Made by a program: the position numbers and the translations under genes
The notes under the pieces: generated by a model
Told to the model about the DNA's origin: nothing
What the model saw: the letters and a program-made list of their open reading frames with translations, nothing else
Database searches by the model: none
Shown here: positions 35,776 through 45,233 of the stretch, in pieces
Layout of the letters: the number at the start of each line of letters is the position of its first letter
Numbering within the stretch: the stretch's first letter is position 1
Source of the DNA: Paenibacillus xylanilyticus
GTDB lineage: Bacteria; Bacillota; Bacilli; Paenibacillales; Paenibacillaceae
Reading direction: 5' to 3'
DNA: 64,000 nucleotides
Assembly (NCBI RefSeq): GCF_009664365.1
Contig: NZ_CP044310.1
Location: 5,953,501 to 6,017,500, forward strand

Positions 35776-36948
35776 TTGAAGAAACGTTCCATCTCTGTTT
35801 CATTAACGCTGGTTCCTGTCACTGCAATCATCGCCATGTTGACCGCAGATATCGCCAGGCCCGTGGTTGCTTTTGCAGATTCCCCGCCTGTCACCATTAA
35901 AACCGAGGTGTTATCCTCCAAAACTTCTGCAGGGGTTGATGTATCTTCACTACTGAATAAGTTCAGGGATTACAGCACATTCTCCACAGGTGACTTGGTC
36001 AAGGACACCGCTTATGCGCTAAACATCGTATCCTGGCAGCTGCCGCATGGTGGTTTTTTCAAAGCAATGGAGGAGAAATACAAGTCTTCATGGGATGGCG
36101 TTACGCCGCGTTCGGATTGGAAAGACCCCAAAGGCGTAGAGCTCGGAACGTTTGATAATGATGCAACGACAACCGAGATCCGCTTCCTGGCTGATATGTA
36201 CGAAAAGACGGGCAATCCCCTCTTCCGGGACAGTGTCCGCAAAGCGGTGGATTTTATCCTGGTCTCCCAATATCCTTCAGGCGGATGGCCTCAGGTTTAT
36301 CCACAGCGGAGCAATTACTCCGACAGCGTTACATATAATGACAATGCCATGGTGCGAACCATGGTGCTCATTGATGACATCATTGAGAAGCGTAAAGGCT
36401 TCAACAACGATATTTTGAGTGAGGATACACGGTCGAAACTGGCTGCAGCCTTGGATCGAGGAATCGCATATACATTGAAAGCTCAAATTAAAAACGACGG
36501 TGTGCCTACAGTTTGGGGTGCCCAGCATGACCCGGTAACCTACGCGCCTGTATCCGGCAGAGCCTATGAATTGCCCTCGAAATCCGGATCCGAATCGGTG
36601 GCTATTACAGCTTTCCTCATGTCCAGACCTCAGACACCTGAGATTGAACATGCAGCCAAGAGCGTCCTCCGCTGGTTTGATCAGGTCCGAGAGGATGGAA
36701 CCAAATATAATCGTCAAGGACCGGTGTATTTCGAGCCTGACCCGTCCAGTGTGATCTGGTACCGTTTCTACAATGTAGATGAAGATGTGCCCTTCTACGC
36801 GGACCGTGACGGCAAGAAGTACATGGATATTATGGAGATCAGCGAGGAGCGCCGGCACGGCTATTCCTGGGCAGGCAACTATGCCCGTAACCTCCTGCAG
36901 CTTGCCTCGGATCAGGGATATTACAATTTAAGCAAACCACTGCCTTAA
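35776..36948 (+). CDS. Secreted pectate lyase, family PL10
   Basis: 390-residue exported enzyme that cleaves polygalacturonate by beta-elimination. A signal peptide (KKRSISVSLTLVPVTAIIAM, ending near VVAFA) precedes a PL10 catalytic domain: HGGFFKAMEEKYKSSWDG, a TFDNDATTTEIRFLADMY segment, QYPSGGWPQVYPQR, YNDNAMVRTM and ARNLLQLASDQGY at the end. The start is the TTG at 35776, 7 bases after GGGAGG; the in-frame upstream ATGs lack sites and would put hydrophilic residues before the signal peptide. It is a single gene. A cre-like site upstream suggests CcpA control. Confidence 0.92.
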   Translation: MKKRSISVSLTLVPVTAIIAMLTADIARPVVAFADSPPVTIKTEVLSSKTSAGVDVSSLLNKFRDYSTFSTGDLVKDTAYALNIVSWQLPHGGFFKAMEEKYKSSWDGVTPRSDWKDPKGVELGTFDNDATTTEIRFLADMYEKTGNPLFRDSVRKAVDFILVSQYPSGGWPQVYPQRSNYSDSVTYNDNAMVRTMVLIDDIIEKRKGFNNDILSEDTRSKLAAALDRGIAYTLKAQIKNDGVPTVWGAQHDPVTYAPVSGRAYELPSKSGSESVAITAFLMSRPQTPEIEHAAKSVLRWFDQVREDGTKYNRQGPVYFEPDPSSVIWYRFYNVDEDVPFYADRDGKKYMDIMEISEERRHGYSWAGNYARNLLQLASDQGYYNLSKPLP

Positions 36949-36970
36949 CTTTCATGGTAAACAAAGCATC

Positions 36971-37014
36971 AAAAAAAAGCCTGTCCTCCAGCTGGAGGCA
37001 GGCTTGATCTGTTC
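36971..37014 (-). terminator. Terminator of the glutathione peroxidase gene
   Basis: AAGCCTGCCTCC pairs with GGAGG-A-CAGGCTT on the minus strand (one bulge) and runs into eight T residues. It may also stop the converging pectate lyase transcript. Confidence 0.85.
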
Positions 37015-37021
37015 TATTTAA

Positions 37022-37501
37022 TTATCCCAGCAGTTTCTCAATCTCTGCAGTCATCGCTTCAGGAGACTCTTTGGGTTCAAAGCGTCCCACCACTTCACCT
37101 TCACGATTGACCAGGAATTTGGTGAAATTCCATTGAATCGTGTCGTCTTCAGCTGCCCCTGGCTGCTGCTCGCGAAGATACTGGAACAAAGGATGTGCAT
37201 CCTCACCGTTCACGTCCACTTTGGCGAATACAGGGAAGTTCACACCATAGTTTATTTGGCAGAAGGATTCGGCTTCCTCGCTTGTACCCGGCTCCTGTTC
37301 TCCAAACTGATTACAAGGGAAACCCAGTACAACCAAACCCTGATCGCGGTAACGATCATACAGTTTCTGCAGCTCTCCATATTGCGGAGTCAATCCACAC
37401 TTGCTGGCTGTATTGGCGATGACAAGAACTTTACCTTGGTACAGATCCAGTGATACTTCCTGATTGGCTGGTGTTACGGCCTGATATGAATATACGGACA
37501 T
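37022..37501 (-). CDS. Glutathione peroxidase family peroxidase
   Basis: 159 residues, a cytoplasmic thiol peroxidase that reduces peroxides. Active-site residues are visible: Cys35 in NTASKCGLTPQ, Gln65 in FPCNQFGEQEPG, and Trp124-Asn125 in IQWNFTKFLV. In Bacillales these Cys-type enzymes usually take electrons from thioredoxin rather than glutathione. The ATG has GGGAGG upstream. It is near the NADH oxidase and the iron genes, consistent with a redox neighbourhood, but it is its own transcript. Confidence 0.94.
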   Translation of the reverse strand: MSVYSYQAVTPANQEVSLDLYQGKVLVIANTASKCGLTPQYGELQKLYDRYRDQGLVVLGFPCNQFGEQEPGTSEEAESFCQINYGVNFPVFAKVDVNGEDAHPLFQYLREQQPGAAEDDTIQWNFTKFLVNREGEVVGRFEPKESPEAMTAEIEKLLG

Positions 37502-37644
37502 GACTGATTCCTCCCATGATCGGTGTTGGTTTTGGGGCAGCTGTCATTACCTTGTATGTATACAACATAATACAGCGCCTGTCTCCATATTATAGACCCG
37601 GTGCTTACCAATTACCAAATTCAGCCTTGAAGCCTTCCTGCCTG

Positions 37645-38457
37645 TTATCCAGACTTGGCTGCCAGGATGTCATCATAACGCTTCTGCCGTTCGGCCTTAC
37701 TAAGTTTGGGACAGCTATAACAATAATTTTGGCCTCCGTACACCTGGTGATGAAGGCAGCATACCGGCTTCATCAGCATGGTCTCTCCCGGTTGATGTGG
37801 ATTATCAATCTCTACCGGCTTGAACGATAATAGATTCTTCTTCAACCCGAGCAGACTGGCAGGTAGAGCAATGACATGCTCATACCCTTCCATCACCGCG
37901 TTTCGCTCAGCTTCTTCGATGTTCATTTGTAACGCTGTCGTCTTGTACCAGCGAAGCATGGAGGCAAGCTGTGACCACATCTGACCAAAGCTCGCTTCTC
38001 CGGCAGAAGCAACCCCTTCAATCAAAGGACGCAGCTGCTCCGTATAGTATGCGGTTAGGATATCTTTTCGCCATGAGGATTGGGCTGTATCTATGAGCTT
38101 CACTGGTTCAGGGTGAGGATGTTCTGTTCCATCCAGCAGTTGAAAACGAAAGGCTGCACGGCCATCCTGAACCTCGAGCTGCAGCTTCATGTTCTCCAGT
38201 GAAAGATCAAGCCATGTATCACATAGTGCCGTCATATAATGAATCCCCAGCATCAGCCCACGCACCGAATGCATGAAGTACACCGCTGCGGTTCGGAATG
38301 AATCTGCCTGAAGATGTTGATTATACACATCCAGCAGCTCTCTCGCCTTCTCCGGTTGTCTAAGCTCAGTCATGTGAATCTCCCAAACTGGTTCATCCCC
38401 AGGAACGGTTGTAATTCTTCCATATTGCTGTAACCAGGTATAGTTGATTGCTCCCAT
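37645..38457 (-). CDS. FhuF-like ferric siderophore reductase
   Basis: 270 residues. The C-terminal CCLHHQVYGGQNYCYSCP holds the four cysteines (CC-x11-C-x2-C) that bind the unusual [2Fe-2S] cluster of FhuF-type siderophore-iron reductases. The preceding 200 residues have the helical IucA/FhuF-like organisation. It would release iron from the imported siderophore in the cytoplasm. The start is the ATG at 38457, nine bases after GGGAGG; the ATG at 38505 is upstream of that site. It follows the siderophore ATPase on the same strand, probably as one Fur-controlled operon. Confidence 0.85.
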   Translation of the reverse strand: MGAINYTWLQQYGRITTVPGDEPVWEIHMTELRQPEKARELLDVYNQHLQADSFRTAAVYFMHSVRGLMLGIHYMTALCDTWLDLSLENMKLQLEVQDGRAAFRFQLLDGTEHPHPEPVKLIDTAQSSWRKDILTAYYTEQLRPLIEGVASAGEASFGQMWSQLASMLRWYKTTALQMNIEEAERNAVMEGYEHVIALPASLLGLKKNLLSFKPVEIDNPHQPGETMLMKPVCCLHHQVYGGQNYCYSCPKLSKAERQKRYDDILAAKSG

Positions 38458-38548
38458 CTCAGCATGCCTCCCATGAATGCGAATGAGCCGCCTGCATATA
38501 TGCAAAGCGGCTTATTCTATATTTCAAGACCACAAATGGTCCGCTATA

Positions 38549-39436
38549 TTAACTTCCTGTTGCAGTGCGAACACGTTGTTCGGAGCGTCCGGCAGCATTC
38601 ATCATGGCACCGTTCATCACCATTTGCTCAGGCACCGCCGTTTGCTGGCGTTCGCCGGCAAGAGCATATGGCAGGCACAGCGGCACGCCGGAACGTGGAT
38701 CAATCACAATATCCGCTTCAATGTTGAACACTTCGCGAAGCACGTCACAGTTCATGACTTCTACAGGGGAGCCTGTAGCGATTGCTTTACCTTTTTTAAT
38801 GCCGATCATGTGATGGGCATAGCGGGAAGCATGATTCAGGTCATGCACAACCATAACGATCGTGCGATTCGCTGTCTCGTTCAGCATCTCCAGCAATTGC
38901 AATACTTCAAGCTGATGAGCCATGTCGAGGAACGTTGTCGGCTCGTCCAGGAACAGGATATCTGTTTCTTGTGCAAGAGCCATGGCAATCCAGGCACGTT
39001 GACGCTGTCCGCCTGACAATTGATCAATTGGGCGGTCGTGGAACTCCGTCATGCCCGTTACTTCGATGGCCCACTCAATCATGCGCTTGTCTTCCGCACG
39101 CATGGAACCGAAGCCTTTTTGATAAGGAAATCTTCCGTAGGATACCAGTTCCGTTACTGTGAGTCCCTCTGGTGCTGTAGGATTCTGCGGCAAAATCGCA
39201 AGCTGCTTGGCTACTTCACGGGTGGATTGCTTATGAATGGACTTCCCGTCGAGCAAAACACTGCCTGCTTTTGGATTCATGATCCGTGCCATCGTCTTCA
39301 GGATGGTTGATTTACCTGAACCATTGGCTCCAACAAGCGCTGTAATTTTTCCTTGGGGAATTTGAATATTCAGATCTTCAACAATCAGTCTTTCTTCATA
39401 AGCGATATCCAGCTTGGACGTCTCCAGACGAAACAT
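38549..39436 (-). CDS. Iron-siderophore ABC transporter ATPase (YusV/FhuC-like)
   Basis: 295-residue ATPase that drives uptake of ferric siderophores. Walker A GANGSGKST, signature LSGGQRQR, Walker B DILFLDEPTTFLD and the H-loop VVHDLNHASRYAHHM are typical of the FecE/FhuC group; B. subtilis YusV, shared by several siderophore permeases, is the closest named protein. No permease or binding protein gene is adjacent, which also fits a shared ATPase. A perfect Fur box lies 114 bases upstream. AGAGGGATG precedes the ATG. Confidence 0.93.
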   Translation of the reverse strand: MFRLETSKLDIAYEERLIVEDLNIQIPQGKITALVGANGSGKSTILKTMARIMNPKAGSVLLDGKSIHKQSTREVAKQLAILPQNPTAPEGLTVTELVSYGRFPYQKGFGSMRAEDKRMIEWAIEVTGMTEFHDRPIDQLSGGQRQRAWIAMALAQETDILFLDEPTTFLDMAHQLEVLQLLEMLNETANRTIVMVVHDLNHASRYAHHMIGIKKGKAIATGSPVEVMNCDVLREVFNIEADIVIDPRSGVPLCLPYALAGERQQTAVPEQMVMNGAMMNAAGRSEQRVRTATGS

Positions 39437-39759
39437 GCGATCATCCCTCTCTCATTTATCCCGGTTATGTATTCCGGCTATCGATAACGAAAACGAATTT
39501 ATATGTTCAGCGTATTTCCGGCGCAACAAATCTTCTATAACAAAGATACTGATAATCATTATCATTTGTCAATAAGAAATAACAAACTTCTTGCTTGTTT
39601 GGAGCGATTATATAGCAGTTCAGAGGACTTTTCGATCAGAATTCATCTCATTTATATGAGAGCTTTTCTCAACGTATACGTGCAGTTGGTCCCTGTTGGG
39701 GATTGTCCAAGAATGATGAATCCGGAGGTTGTGTCTGATTTGTGAACAAAAGAAAACAT
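39437..39759. other. Gene-free region with Fur box
   Basis: AT-rich leader of the siderophore ATPase operon. Besides the Fur box at 39550 nothing recognisable was seen; the reading frames here are spurious. Confidence 0.5.
39550..39564 (-). promoter_or_regulatory. Perfect Fur box
   Basis: TGATAAT-C-ATTATCA is the exact 7-1-7 Fur consensus. It lies upstream of the siderophore ATPase and reductase genes and implies iron repression. Confidence 0.85.
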
Positions 39760-40029
39760 CTACTCTTCTTCCTGCAGCAGAGCTTGGGAAGCACTTAGGA
39801 TCATCTTCTTCTCGTCCTTATAACCTGACCGTCCGCCCTGAAAATAGGCATGCAGCACAATGTTGGCTTCTGATCCATCAATCTTTTCGAGCTGTGCTTG
39901 AGTCAATGTTATTTCATACGGTTCCGTGTACCAATCCTCATTCGTCAATTCCGTTGTGAGACCGATATTCGTTGTTGTTCTTGCAGGGAAAATATAAAAA
40001 GATGACCCCGATTTACAATCGAAGGTCAT
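39760..40029 (-). CDS. Doubtful small ORF after the GAP1-like gene
   Basis: An 89-codon frame whose ATG lies inside the stem of the terminator of the upstream operon and has no usable ribosome site. The translated sequence (TTNIGLTTELTNEDWYTEPY, then EITLTQAQLEKIDGSEANIV) looks protein-like, as if it were the C-terminal end of a beta-rich domain. It may be a remnant that lost its 5' part, or chance. No family is recognised. Confidence 0.3.
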   Translation of the reverse strand: MTFDCKSGSSFYIFPARTTTNIGLTTELTNEDWYTEPYEITLTQAQLEKIDGSEANIVLHAYFQGGRSGYKDEKKMILSASQALLQEEE

Positions 40030-40030
40030 C
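39996..40030 (-). terminator. Terminator of the tubulin-like/GTPase operon
   Basis: On the minus strand GATGACC and an inner CGATT pair with AATCG and GGTCATC, followed by TTTTTA. It lies 43 bases after the stop of the GAP1-like gene and closes the six-gene operon. Confidence 0.75.
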
Positions 40031-40072
40031 CTGCAATGATTTCATTTTGGTCAAAAACAAATCTTAACGATC

Positions 40073-43000
40073 CTAAAGCTTAGGCTCTGGCACCAATTGG
40101 ATAGTCATTGTACCGCTCTGGACACTTACGATATCTTCCGGATTAATCTCATCAGGCAGCAGCACTTGCTGACCATAAGGATACAGACGATCTGCCTCAG
40201 CAGGCGTCAATTCCGTTGAAGAGGAACGTCCTGACTCGCCTGCTGGACCTGAAGGTTCGGACGATGTGGTGCCTGTTACTTCTCCAAGATCTTCATTCGT
40301 GTCCGCAGAACCGGACACATCCCCGCTCGCCTCTGTGCCTTCCGCCGAATCTGCAGCAGAATCATCGGACGTAGTCGAATCTGCTCCCTGAACAGACTCC
40401 TCACCCTGCTGATTGTCATTCACCGATCCGGTGGATGGTTCCTCATCGGTTTCCTCCGTAGAAGATGTACCGCCTGCTGAACCTGCCGTATCCGGGTCCT
40501 CATTCCGGTTAAAACTCTCCCAGTCCGACGCGGCATCCATCTCCAGCGTTGTGCCATCCTGCAACGTTAATTGAACCGGACCAGATAATAACGCATTGCT
40601 GTCCGCTTCATTCATGAAACGGATTACGAGTTGCGCTTCGGTCGTCGTGCCATCCACCTCGGCTCCCGGTATGACATAGGCGATCTGCTCAGCTAACTGT
40701 ACCTCAGGCTCTGCCGGAACTACCGGTTCCTGTGTCGATGGCGCAGCCTCTTCTGGCGCGTCCGACTTATTCGTCAGGGCATACGTTACCCCGGCGATCC
40801 CCAGGATCAGGATAACGATAACCGACCCTAGAAAAAGATTCTTTCTTTTGCCTGTCAGCATGCGGACAAGCGGTGATGAAAGTTCGCTCTTGGCCCGATC
40901 ATAGACCGGCTTCATTGTTTTACTCGCTCTCGCGTAATACGGCTTGAATGCCGATTTGGACTTGAACGCTTCACGGTCATGATCTTTGAAATAGGCTACA
41001 ATGGCGTCTGAGTAGGCTTTGCTCGCCTGGGAACTCCGTAAGAACAACCTTTGGCTTCCTGACCATTCAAAAAATGAATACAATACTTCCTTACTGTCAG
41101 CAATGCTGCGGACAAACTCAATCAGCCCTGCATAGTCCAGTTTGCTGCCGCTTCCTCCGCGGTAGAAAGCCAGCGGAAGCGCCTCATATGCAGGTGTTCC
41201 CGGTTGGTCCCGCAGTTCCCCTGCGAGCCATCTGCGTACCCAACGCTGAAGTTCATTCCGCTCCGCAAGGCTAAGTGATTCAAGCACCTCTTCTTCACGG
41301 TCTTCGCCGCTCAGCCATGCTCTGGCTGCCAGCATCATGTTCGTACGAGCCGTTACATCCTGTCCCTGACGCGCCGCCCAATCACGCACTTCGCTGTCAT
41401 GCAGCAAAATATCAATGCTCAGTAACTGCTCACGGTTCACCCGTTCCAGATCAAGATCCTGTATCAAAAACAGGTTAATGACATAGGCCAGCTTGTCAGC
41501 CAGGCGTGTCAGTTCTTCCTGATACGCGGATAATCCCGCTGACTCGGCTCCGCTCGAACGGCCGGATCGGGTGACGGTCTGAGACTGCCCAATTCGAGCC
41601 TTAATTCCATCACCCACGAGCATGTCAGAAGAAAGGCGATCCAGCACACTAACCCGCTTCAGTGCTTCATTCGCAGCATGAACCGGATTCGGCGCCGAAC
41701 ATAATCGTTCACGCAGCTCTGTCGCGGTCCGGTCCAGCAGGAAGCTGTTGTATACCGCAGATACATGCGTGGTTACCCAGCGTTCGATTACGCCGATCAC
41801 ATCGGAAGCAGTCTCGGTACGTTTTAGCTGATTGTCCAGATAAGGCTCAAACAGCAATTTTGTTAGTGATTCATTGGCCAGTACCTTATCGAAGAACGCA
41901 CGACTCAGCCCGGAATCGCGGTCGAGCAGATCATACAATTCCTGTACCGCCCTCATCCGCTTCTGAGACCTGGCATTGTTCACCGCATAGATGAAATAAT
42001 CCACGATGCGGGATTGAACGACAGGCGCAGCGACGCGGAAATATTCCGCGATGCGTGAAGCAACCGTCTCTTCAGGTACGTTCTCTCTTTTGACGCTGTC
42101 CAGTTCCCGGCTGAGCAGAGTGAGGAACAGTTCGTTCAACCGTGAACGTCGCTGCACTCCACCTTCAGGTTTTAGATAAGTAAGCAGCCCACTCAGAACC
42201 CCGCCTTTATCATTCAGGTAGAGGTCTTCCATCCCTTGCTCGAGACGATAAAACATGGACAACTCTCCATAGGACTGGATGGAAAGCTCGCGTCCCGGTT
42301 CTGTGCCGGCTAACATCTCGTCGGCAAAAGTATAAAACGCATCCGCCACATCTGGCTCCTGCAGAAGAGACCAGGCAAATTCCGCATAAGGAAGCTGGGC
42401 AACCGACACTTCCGCATGGGTTACCCTGCCCGTAGCCAAGTCGAAGGTAAAGTCCTTCTCCGTATTCCGGTCTTTAGGACGGAGCGTGCCCCGCTCTACA
42501 AACTGAAGATGGACTCCCTTCTTGGCCTGAGGCTCCTTGGCAAATGTCATGAAGCCGAGCTGCCGCCTAAACGCATAGGGCAGTGCCGCGTAGAGCAGGC
42601 GAAGCAGTTCCTTGGCTCCGGCTGTGATCTCCTCAGCAGGCAGATCGAATGCAATGTATACCTTCCGCCGGGTTGCTACTGCCTGCATGACGGCATAGAG
42701 CAGGCGCTTGAAGAGAGTTTCGTTCATTTTCAGTGAGGCTAGCAGATCTGCTGGCGCTACAGAGCGGGCACTTATGCCTGCTCCGGTGGCGGCCTCCCGG
42801 CCATTCAGTGGTGCACCCGGCAATTCCGTCAGGGCAGGCAATACCGTGCCTTGTTCGATGTCATATGACGTGGCGAATACGGCATCCAGCCAGTTCCCCT
42901 GCTTCATCTGTTCCTCGGAGCGCTCCGGAGACAGGACATAGTTGTGTGCAAAAAAGGCGCTGCGCAGCCCGGTAAAATCAGCAGACTGGTACACATTCTG

Positions 43001-43261
43001 ACCAAGGATCGTCTCCCCGCTCTCCAGATGAATCAGATGGATGGATGGCGGGAATTTCGCCTGGTCCTTCTCGCTTCGCGCCGTTAATTCCGCTGGAGCG
43101 TCATAGACGCAATAAGGATGAAGTACTTTTTTAATAAAGGAAGGGTCCAGTCCCGGTGATGCTGCAACCGTATCGAACCCCTCCGTTGTGCGAAACACCC
43201 CGCGCCGCTCTCTTGTGTACATCTGTTGTTCAATGGGCGGGGTCATGGAAGAACGCATCAT
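40073..43261 (-). CDS. Giant membrane-anchored GAP1-like (GTPase-associated protein 1) protein
   Basis: 1062 residues. The large N-terminal cytoplasmic part (~1-800) opens with TPPIEQQMYTRERRGVF and ASPGLDPSF, and resembles the GTPase-associated protein 1 (GAP1-N/M/C) modules that comparative genomics pairs with double-GTPase proteins. One membrane helix lies at about 807-830 (NLFLGSVIVILILGIAGVTY). Outside follow an acidic Ser/Thr/Glu/Asp/Gly-rich linker of about 130 residues and a short conserved C-terminus (PYGQQVLLPDEINPEDIVSV). The ATG overlaps the stop of the GTPase gene (ATGA), so the two are made together. The function is not established; coupling GTPase state to the cell surface is inference. 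Confidence 0.75.
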   Translation of the reverse strand: MMRSSMTPPIEQQMYTRERRGVFRTTEGFDTVAASPGLDPSFIKKVLHPYCVYDAPAELTARSEKDQAKFPPSIHLIHLESGETILGQNVYQSADFTGLRSAFFAHNYVLSPERSEEQMKQGNWLDAVFATSYDIEQGTVLPALTELPGAPLNGREAATGAGISARSVAPADLLASLKMNETLFKRLLYAVMQAVATRRKVYIAFDLPAEEITAGAKELLRLLYAALPYAFRRQLGFMTFAKEPQAKKGVHLQFVERGTLRPKDRNTEKDFTFDLATGRVTHAEVSVAQLPYAEFAWSLLQEPDVADAFYTFADEMLAGTEPGRELSIQSYGELSMFYRLEQGMEDLYLNDKGGVLSGLLTYLKPEGGVQRRSRLNELFLTLLSRELDSVKRENVPEETVASRIAEYFRVAAPVVQSRIVDYFIYAVNNARSQKRMRAVQELYDLLDRDSGLSRAFFDKVLANESLTKLLFEPYLDNQLKRTETASDVIGVIERWVTTHVSAVYNSFLLDRTATELRERLCSAPNPVHAANEALKRVSVLDRLSSDMLVGDGIKARIGQSQTVTRSGRSSGAESAGLSAYQEELTRLADKLAYVINLFLIQDLDLERVNREQLLSIDILLHDSEVRDWAARQGQDVTARTNMMLAARAWLSGEDREEEVLESLSLAERNELQRWVRRWLAGELRDQPGTPAYEALPLAFYRGGSGSKLDYAGLIEFVRSIADSKEVLYSFFEWSGSQRLFLRSSQASKAYSDAIVAYFKDHDREAFKSKSAFKPYYARASKTMKPVYDRAKSELSSPLVRMLTGKRKNLFLGSVIVILILGIAGVTYALTNKSDAPEEAAPSTQEPVVPAEPEVQLAEQIAYVIPGAEVDGTTTEAQLVIRFMNEADSNALLSGPVQLTLQDGTTLEMDAASDWESFNRNEDPDTAGSAGGTSSTEETDEEPSTGSVNDNQQGEESVQGADSTTSDDSAADSAEGTEASGDVSGSADTNEDLGEVTGTTSSEPSGPAGESGRSSSTELTPAEADRLYPYGQQVLLPDEINPEDIVSVQSGTMTIQLVPEPKL

Positions 43262-44517
43262 TCCACTCTCCCCTCAATGTACTTCAGCTTGTACAGCAGC
43301 CATAGGAAAGGCTCGTCCACACGAATGGGACTCACGACGCCCTGCAGCTTCATATCCACCGGATTGCTGCCCAGCGCAGATACTGCGAAATAGGCCGTAT
43401 CCTTGAAGTACACATCCATCGTGCCCTTGAACGGACGGTCCACCTTCTCGATAAAGCGCCGAATCTCCCCGTCGATATTCTCGAATTCGGTCAGATCGAA
43501 CCAATCGCGGTGAACCATATTGCGGAATACATTGCTGTTGGATTTGATATAATCCCCCTCTTCATCCTTAAGGGAGTGCAGCATGTCGCTCTTGGTCAGC
43601 ACAACGGCTGTAGGAATATCTGTCTTGGCTTTATCCTGATAAGCGATAAAATCACCGAACAGGGTCAGCACAACATCACGTGGTTCATCATATCTTGGCG
43701 TCCACTCGCCCGGCTCGTTGCCGAGGTTAATGCGGATTTTGTCCCGAATGGAACGAATCTGGAGCGGATCCACCATAAACAAAATACCCGCTGAGTTCTT
43801 GATATGCTGACCATGCAGTCCCAGATAATCCTGCTCGACCATACCTTCACCCGCCACATCAAAGAAAACCAGCGTCAGCGGTGCCTTATCTTCATCCTTG
43901 AATACAAATTGGAAAATAAACGGCTCCTGCAGCTTCTCCTTCTGCGTGGAATCCAGCAGATCTCCCCGCTCGAACAGCGGTTCTTCGTAATCTGCGCGGA
44001 ATCTGCGGCTAATTTCCGCATTCAGCGGCATGCAGGCCGCACCAAAGTGGTCAGCCGTATAATGCTGAAGCGTATGAATCAACGATGTCATATACACCGA
44101 TTTCCCCACCTGGGATGCCCCAATAATGGAAATGATATTGCTTGGTGCCTTGCCTGCCGTCACCGGCAGCTCATTATGACAATGCGGGCACAGCCGGCGC
44201 CGTGTAACCACACCATATCGGTCGTTCAGTCCCATCACGATGTTATCCGAATAAATGCGATGTTCCTCAGGCACATCATGTGGAGCCAGAACGGCCTCCA
44301 TATCAAATACTGTGTCCAGCCCAAAACGTTCACGATACCGATTAAGCTTCGCATCTTCCCCCAGTGCATAATCCTCATCATCATCCCGGTGATGCGCAGC
44401 ACGGAACACCACTTCTTCCGGCGAAAACTTGCTGAAGCAATATGGACAGACAATATCGTAAAACAGCGGCCGTTCTACGGGCTGCTGTTTCTTCAAAAAC
44501 CGACTAAAAAAGCTCAT
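43258..44517 (-). CDS. Zinc-ribbon GTPase, double-GTPase-2 type (TRAFAC-like)
   Basis: 419 residues. A split zinc ribbon is formed by CPYC (24-27) and CPHC (110-113). The GTPase core follows: P-loop GASQVGKS (133-140), switch II-like FFDVAGEG (219-225) and the guanine-specificity motif LTKSD (307-311). This order matches the double-GTPase 2 family (TRAFAC class), known from computational studies of multi-gene NTPase systems. There is no membrane segment. The ATG at 44517 is 6 bases after GGGAGGGGA; the GTG at 44523 is too close to it. It overlaps the GAP1-like gene by four bases. The GTP-dependent role is unknown; it may recruit or release the GAP1-like membrane partner. Confidence 0.85.
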   Translation of the reverse strand: MSFFSRFLKKQQPVERPLFYDIVCPYCFSKFSPEEVVFRAAHHRDDDEDYALGEDAKLNRYRERFGLDTVFDMEAVLAPHDVPEEHRIYSDNIVMGLNDRYGVVTRRRLCPHCHNELPVTAGKAPSNIISIIGASQVGKSVYMTSLIHTLQHYTADHFGAACMPLNAEISRRFRADYEEPLFERGDLLDSTQKEKLQEPFIFQFVFKDEDKAPLTLVFFDVAGEGMVEQDYLGLHGQHIKNSAGILFMVDPLQIRSIRDKIRINLGNEPGEWTPRYDEPRDVVLTLFGDFIAYQDKAKTDIPTAVVLTKSDMLHSLKDEEGDYIKSNSNVFRNMVHRDWFDLTEFENIDGEIRRFIEKVDRPFKGTMDVYFKDTAYFAVSALGSNPVDMKLQGVVSPIRVDEPFLWLLYKLKYIEGRVE

Positions 44518-44564
44518 AGCCACTCCCCTCCCTGTTCAGGCAGACTGTACTGCCTCACATTCAT

Positions 44565-45212
44565 CTAGTCTGATATTAGGCGGTAAACGGCTCCGTATCT
44601 CGGTCCGTCCGTGAAAAACAGCCTCACATAGTCATCCTTGGCCACTTCCACGGGCGGCATCTCATTTCTCCCTGGAGTAAAATCACTGACAAAAGGATAG
44701 ACCGTGCCATCTTCCTTATTGAGAGGAACTCCGCCCTGCTTGCGTACATAACAGAGGGCTTCCTTCGGCACGGGTACTTCAGCCGTCACAGTCATGAGAA
44801 CTGTCTTCCTTTTTTGAAAAAAGCCGCTTTTGTAACGAATGGAGAAACGGATATCTGCTTTCCCTGCACTGGCGGTGACCGTATTCTCGTCATTCTGCTG
44901 ACGCAGCAGCACAGGACCGTCTTCGTCCATTCGGCAAACATGTATCGTGTACCGGATGGCACCAAACCCTGTCATCCGGTCTGTATATCCGTTACTCGCC
45001 TTGTATTCTTCTCTTGTATACAGTTTCAGCTTGCCATTCACAGCCTGATCCCTGCTCTGTCCACCTTCGACCATTTCCAGCTCAAACCGCTCCACGTACA
45101 CGGCTTCTACGCCTTCGGGCCAGAGCCAGCGCAGGGTACAGTAACCATCATCCACAGCAAGTGTAAGTCTGCGAATCAGAGGTACCGAAGGGTCCGCATC
45201 TGCATATCGCAT
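44565..45212 (-). CDS. Beta-rich protein of the tubulin-like/GTPase operon
   Basis: 215 residues with no signal peptide, membrane helix or catalytic motif. The pattern of short strands (RRLTLAVDDGYCTLRWLWPE; YVRLFFTDGPRYGAVYRLI) suggests a pair of Ig- or fibronectin-like beta-sandwiches. It sits between the membrane vWA gene (21 bases) and the GTPase gene (47 bases) in the same operon, and has a good GGGAGG site. It may be an adaptor or scaffold for its neighbours. No family name is assigned. Confidence 0.7.
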   Translation of the reverse strand: MRYADADPSVPLIRRLTLAVDDGYCTLRWLWPEGVEAVYVERFELEMVEGGQSRDQAVNGKLKLYTREEYKASNGYTDRMTGFGAIRYTIHVCRMDEDGPVLLRQQNDENTVTASAGKADIRFSIRYKSGFFQKRKTVLMTVTAEVPVPKEALCYVRKQGGVPLNKEDGTVYPFVSDFTPGRNEMPPVEVAKDDYVRLFFTDGPRYGAVYRLISD

Positions 45213-45233
45213 GTGTCGCCAACCTCCCGATGT

